Assembly (NCBI GenBank): GCA_964530165.1
Contig: CAZGYE010000103.1
Span: 1 to 16,711, forward strand
Direction of reading: 5' to 3'
DNA length: 16,711 nucleotides
DNA from: CAZGYE01 sp964530165
GTDB lineage: Bacteria > Planctomycetota > Planctomycetia > Planctomycetales > Planctomycetaceae
The translations under genes and the position numbers were made by a program. Numbering within the stretch: position 1 is the first letter of the stretch; each line of letters opens with the position of its first letter. Of this stretch, positions 13,536 to 16,711 are shown piece by piece. Below the pieces are notes generated by a model. The model saw nothing but the letters and a program-made list of their open reading frames with translations, had not been told where the DNA came from and did not search any database.

Positions 13536-15539
13536 CTACTCAACCAGCACGATCGACGAGACTTTACCGCTGGCGTCGAATTTGCCGACGACCGTTTCGT
13601 AAAACGTGTGCAGCCCCAAAACGGCCCGCGACTCTTCGGACTTCACCAGGCTGTGAAAAATGAGCAACTGGTGGTTGCCGATACGCAGCCGGTGACCGGC
13701 GGCCGTATCGCGCCGCAGGGCCCGTCGCTGTTCGGTCACCGTCAAGGTCCGCCAATCGGCCTCGGTCCGCCGGCGACTTGGCTCCCAGTCGATGACCACC
13801 GGGGCGTAGAGGCCGCCGATTGCCGATTGCCGGAGTTCCAGACCGTCATCAGCCGCTCCGAAACCGCCCGGCGTGCTCTGGACCCGGTCCTGCGCCAAGG
13901 AGAGCGGAAACGCGCGGGCCACCTGCCGCCGTGTTCTCAAGGTGCATTCGCGAGTCGGCACGTCGCTTTCTGCGACGACCGCGTCGACCAGCGGCAGCCG
14001 CGACGTGTACTCGAGCGTCGCTTTGCCGGCGCCGCTGATTGAGTCGGCCAGCAGCACGAAGTGATCGTTCCGGGAGAGCAACAATTGTCGTTCAATCCGC
14101 AGCCGCCCGGGAAACGTCGCCTGCAGTTCAAGATAGTCGGCATCGCGGTCCGAGTGCCAACAGACGCACGTCCAATCGTCCTCGAAACGGAGCGGTTCGC
14201 CATCGATGGCAACGTCGATTCCCCACACGCCGCTCAGGAGCGGTTTGCCCAACACCGACAAATCGATCATCGGTTTTTCGCGGTGATGGGCGACGACCAT
14301 CGTATCGGCGTCGACCGACCAGCGATTCCGCAAACAGGCCAAACGCGCCCAGTCGGACTGCGTGGCCGGCGGGGGCGGCAACTTCTTGGTCCGGAGGTCG
14401 ATTCGTTTCCCCGCCTTGACCCGCTTGGCCCCGAGCGCCAGCAGGAGATTCAATGGGGGCCTCTTTCCCTTCCAGCCGGCCAGCTTCGACGCCGACGTCA
14501 ACAGCCCGACGAAATTACGAGGCGACCCGTTGCCCAGCGCCGGCCGGCCGTTGGCGTCGCACAGCGGCGCGCTGATCCTGACCAAGTCGCGGAACCGATC
14601 CTTGGCCTGTTCGTCCCACAGCAGGCTGCGAAAACTCTTCGCCCACGCCGACGCCCGCACCAGCGGAGCCAACCATAGCCCCAGGTTCGCCAACAGCTCC
14701 GCTTGCGGCGTGCCGTCGGTGTCGGTTCGGTCGAGCAAATCGCGTCTGAGAACCCGCTGACCGGCCCGCCCGAACGCCTCGGCACCTTGGACCGGGCCGA
14801 ACAACAGGCTGGCTTGCCAAGGGAGTTCCCCCTGGACCACCAGCCGCTGGTCGGAGAGTCGAGAGTTGAGAGTTGAGAGTTGAGAGTCGAGGGTTGAGGA
14901 TTGAGGGTCTGAAGCCGTTCGACTTTCCGCTATCGGCTTTCCGCTATCGGCTTTCCGCTGATGCGTGCTCAACTGAATCGCCGCCGTCAACGACCGCCGC
15001 CAAAGAGACCACAATGCCTCCAGCGGCAGTTCACGACCGGCCTGAAAAAGCAGCTCGAACAGGATCAGCAATTCGTACGGCGAGATGGGGTCGTCGACGG
15101 CGATTTCGTTCAACCAATCGACGAGCTGCGATTGCCGCCGCCGCGAAACCAACCCGTTGTCCGACCTTGAGCTCCCCTGCGTTTTGCCCGTGCCGGCGTT
15201 CCGCCGCACGCCAAATTTCGTTTTCGAGCGGGCCGCCTGTGTCCCCATGGCCTCCAACACACCCATCAATGCCAGCGTGCGAGGCGATTTCTGGAAGCCG
15301 TACTGCGACCAGAGGGATTGAAACTCCCACGCGCATCGTCCCGCGGACTTCTTCGAACCGGTCTCAAGCCCGGAGAGCAACTCCTGGCAGAACGCGGCCC
15401 GGTCACCCTGCCGGGCGGCACTCACCAGCGGTTTCGGTGCGCTGTGACACCATGCGAGCGACTTGAGGAAATCGACGTCGGCAACTCCGTCGGGCGGCGG
15501 GGTCGGCTGTGAAAAGGCAATGACCAAGGTGTCGTCCAT
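13536..15539 (-). CDS. Heparinase II/III-like protein
   Basis: This protein has 667 residues from ATG 15539 (an in-frame GTG at 15554 lies in a repeat and is rejected). No signal peptide is evident. The N-terminal two thirds is helical and Leu/Trp-rich (FELLFQAGRELPLEALWSLW near 161-180), consistent with the alpha/alpha toroid of heparinase II/III-type lyases. From about residue 395 it turns beta-rich. It contains the segment LLLSRNDHFVLLADSISGAG (near 485-504), where such proteins carry the C-terminal beta-sandwich, and ends GKVSSIVLVE. The usual catalytic Tyr/His pair could not be assigned, so the lyase function is unproven. Residues about 192-230 are low-complexity and encoded by two simple-repeat tracts (14854-14909 and 14923-14959), probably late insertions. 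No ribosome-binding site was seen. It is followed 11 bp later by the frameshifted gene. Confidence 0.6.
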   Translation of the reverse strand: MDDTLVIAFSQPTPPPDGVADVDFLKSLAWCHSAPKPLVSAARQGDRAAFCQELLSGLETGSKKSAGRCAWEFQSLWSQYGFQKSPRTLALMGVLEAMGTQAARSKTKFGVRRNAGTGKTQGSSRSDNGLVSRRRQSQLVDWLNEIAVDDPISPYELLILFELLFQAGRELPLEALWSLWRRSLTAAIQLSTHQRKADSGKPIAESRTASDPQSSTLDSQLSTLNSRLSDQRLVVQGELPWQASLLFGPVQGAEAFGRAGQRVLRRDLLDRTDTDGTPQAELLANLGLWLAPLVRASAWAKSFRSLLWDEQAKDRFRDLVRISAPLCDANGRPALGNGSPRNFVGLLTSASKLAGWKGKRPPLNLLLALGAKRVKAGKRIDLRTKKLPPPPATQSDWARLACLRNRWSVDADTMVVAHHREKPMIDLSVLGKPLLSGVWGIDVAIDGEPLRFEDDWTCVCWHSDRDADYLELQATFPGRLRIERQLLLSRNDHFVLLADSISGAGKATLEYTSRLPLVDAVVAESDVPTRECTLRTRRQVARAFPLSLAQDRVQSTPGGFGAADDGLELRQSAIGGLYAPVVIDWEPSRRRTEADWRTLTVTEQRRALRRDTAAGHRLRIGNHQLLIFHSLVKSEESRAVLGLHTFYETVVGKFDASGKVSSIVLVE
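14854..14909 (+). repeat. Eight-unit heptamer repeat inside a coding sequence
   Basis: Eight consecutive 7-bp units follow GAGAGTT with small variations: GAGAGTC, three GAGAGTT, GAGAGTC, GAGGGTT, GAGGATT, GAGGGTC. Read on the coding (minus) strand they give the low-complexity residues SSTLDSQLSTLNSRLS of the heparinase-like protein. The unit length is not a multiple of three, so each unit gained or lost would shift the reading frame. Confidence 0.95.
14923..14959 (+). repeat. 14-bp tandem repeat (2.6 copies) inside a coding sequence
   Basis: The unit CTTTCCGCTATCGG occurs at 14923-14936 and 14937-14950 and partly at 14951-14959. On the coding strand it gives ADSGKPIAES within the heparinase-like protein. 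It lies 13 bp from the heptamer tract, so two unrelated simple repeats share one spot of the gene. Confidence 0.95.
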
Positions 15540-15547
15540 ACAAATTC

Positions 15548-15621
15548 GAAACACGAAACACGAAATCCGGTAATACTTTAGCCGTCTGGAGCAAGTTCCT
15601 CTCCACTATGTGTTTCGTGTT
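15548..15621. repeat. 12-bp inverted repeat with heptamer copies upstream of the heparinase-like gene
   Basis: AACACGAAACAC (15550-15561) is the exact reverse complement of GTGTTTCGTGTT (15610-15621), with 48 bp between the arms. The left arm is part of a GAAACAC heptamer series (15548-15565, about 2.6 copies). It lies directly upstream of the heparinase-like start codon, where an expected promoter or ribosome-binding site was not found. Confidence 0.85.
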
Positions 15622-15634
15622 AAGAGGATGATTA

Positions 15635-15697
15635 TTAGGAAACCAGGAAAGCAGGAATCTCGGGAATCGTCTTTCTCCTGTCTTCCTGGGTTCCTAA
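15635..15697. repeat. Large imperfect hairpin between DUF1570 and heparinase-like genes
   Basis: Two 22-nt arms (15635-15656 and 15676-15697) are reverse complements apart from three mismatches: TTAGGAA-n-CCAGGAA-nn-CAGGA on both strands. They enclose a 19-nt loop, and the outer flanks are also partly complementary. It lies about 90 nt after the stop codon of the DUF1570-type gene. It could protect or end that transcript, but no T-run follows, so it is not a standard terminator. It may be a copy of a dispersed palindromic element. Confidence 0.85.
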
Positions 15698-15789
15698 TTT
15701 CCTCATTACTACATTGGGCTAAACAGTGACTCCAAAACTCAAATGCTCGAAACCAGTCACGGTCATTTAGATAGTACGCAAACCCGGCC

Positions 15790-16711
15790 TTACTGTCCAA
15801 ACACCGGCACCGGCAGCTCGCCTCGTTGCCAACGTTGGGCTTCGGCGCTCTCGGCGAGCGCACAACGGACGTTGACACGGAACGTGCGCGACGGTCCGCC
15901 CGGGGCGTTTTTCATTAGCTTCCGCGCGAACTGCTTCTTCAGTCGAACCGTCTGGTTGACGTCCAGATTGGGCACGTGCCAGTCGGCGTATGTGCCGGAG
16001 TCGGTCTCGACGGTCACGTGGAACGACATCGGGCGCAGCGGAGAGACGTTTTTCAGTTTGCCGTCAACCACCATCACGTCACCCAAATCGGGCCGGCGGA
16101 GTGCCGAGATGAGGTATTCGGCAAGGTCCGTCTGCTGGAATGCCAGTCCGGCCACTCTTTTCCGGTCCAGCTTGGCGAGCTGCTTTCTGATGCCGGCATC
16201 CAAGGCGCGGCGAAATTCGGCCTGCAATTGCGGAACACTCTTGCCGAACACCTTTTCAAACTCTTTGACACGATCGGTCGATTTCTCCTCGGCAAGCGTC
16301 TTCTTCTCCGCGAGCATCTGCACATACTGCATATACTTCACTTTGTACCGAGTGACCAACAGCCAGTGCAGGCTCCAAGCGTGGGCGTACGCTTCGCCGA
16401 CCAGTGCGTTGCCATGAAAGGCGCGGTCGTCGGCGACGACGGTTTGCCAATCGATCTGCTCGGCCGCCTTGGCCAGCCTGGCATAACGGGGGCTGATTTT
16501 GGATGGGCCAATGTTGATCCGCTCTCCGTTGGCTTCGAAGCCGACAGCGATGCCTTCGTTGAACCATGCCGGTATCGGGGCCAGGCGCTGGAACACATGC
16601 CGGTTGAACACCTGCTGATGGATGGCTTCGTGCAAAGGGGTTTCGAAAGTGTGACATTCGCTCAAACGAAGGGCCAGATAGTTGGTTAGCCCGGAATAGA
16701 ACCCGGCAATT
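15790..16711 (-). CDS. DUF1570-type putative zinc metallopeptidase (N-terminus outside window)
   Basis: The 306 visible residues are open to the right edge, so the N-terminus is missing. The motif H27-E-A-I-H31, followed by E52 in WFNEGIAVGFE, is the HExxH plus downstream Glu zinc site of gluzincin-type peptidases. The context GFYSGLTNYLAL ... HEAIHQQVFN and the later Y/W-rich helix (AYAHAWSLHWLLV) match DUF1570 proteins, which are frequent in Planctomycetes. The C-terminal part, from about residue 210, is beta-rich (MSFHVTVETDSGTYADWHVP) and ends with a helix rich in Lys/Arg. A frame starting at an internal TTG (16665) is artificial because the frame continues upstream without a stop. DUF1570 proteins are usually exported; the export signal would be outside the window. 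The substrate is unknown. Confidence 0.85.
   Translation of the reverse strand, partial: IAGFYSGLTNYLALRLSECHTFETPLHEAIHQQVFNRHVFQRLAPIPAWFNEGIAVGFEANGERINIGPSKISPRYARLAKAAEQIDWQTVVADDRAFHGNALVGEAYAHAWSLHWLLVTRYKVKYMQYVQMLAEKKTLAEEKSTDRVKEFEKVFGKSVPQLQAEFRRALDAGIRKQLAKLDRKRVAGLAFQQTDLAEYLISALRRPDLGDVMVVDGKLKNVSPLRPMSFHVTVETDSGTYADWHVPNLDVNQTVRLKKQFARKLMKNAPGGPSRTFRVNVRCALAESAEAQRWQRGELPVPVFGQ

Noticed and set aside
15606..15878. 90-residue minus-strand frame in the palindromic region
   Set aside because: It runs through the hairpin and the end of the DUF1570-type gene in another frame, and the translation shows no domain.

Overview
The window looks like a chromosomal segment of a member of the Planctomycetota (Pirellula/Rhodopirellula type). 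The GC-rich composition, a secreted sulfatase, a DUF1570-type metalloprotease, secreted metal-binding YHS/TRASH-like repeats, a di-haem cytochrome c peroxidase and a very large LptC/LptA-like protein next to kdsD all fit that phylum. Genus and species cannot be read from the sequence.

Layout. Left part (1-3367): a secreted beta-propeller-like protein running off the left edge (-), a di-haem cytochrome c peroxidase (-), and divergently asparaginyl-tRNA synthetase asnS (+). Accessory stretch (3368-5789): three minus-strand genes in a row, namely a NYN/PIN-like nuclease, a small HicA-like protein and a small protein with a polyacidic tail. An AT-rich gap with three perfect 24-bp tandem repeats follows, and then a divergent plus-strand gene for a putative helix-turn-helix protein. 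Middle (6079-8237): a secreted triple metal-binding-domain protein (+) converges on a secreted type I sulfatase (-). Envelope operon (8446-12426): kdsD (arabinose-5-phosphate isomerase, Kdo precursor) is followed after 6 bp by a 984-residue LptC/LptA-like protein, behind a good sigma70-type promoter. Right part (12720-16711): a heparinase II/III-like protein carrying simple-repeat tracts inside its reading frame, a downstream gene apparently broken by a 7-bp insertion, a palindromic repeat cluster, and a DUF1570-type metallopeptidase running off the right edge.

How the genes work together. kdsD and the Lpt-like gene form the clearest functional unit: one makes the Kdo precursor, and the other probably bridges lipopolysaccharide between the membranes. 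The same neighbourhood exists in proteobacteria (kdsD-kdsC-lptC-lptA-lptB), here in compressed form. The NYN nuclease, HicA-like protein and acidic protein are the best candidate for an undescribed cassette. They lie on one strand, the HicA-like and acidic genes and the nuclease each have their own ribosome-binding site, and they sit beside low-GC repeats. Several genes have recognisable -35/-10 promoters with 16-17 bp spacers. No rRNA, tRNA, CRISPR array or complete insertion sequence was seen.
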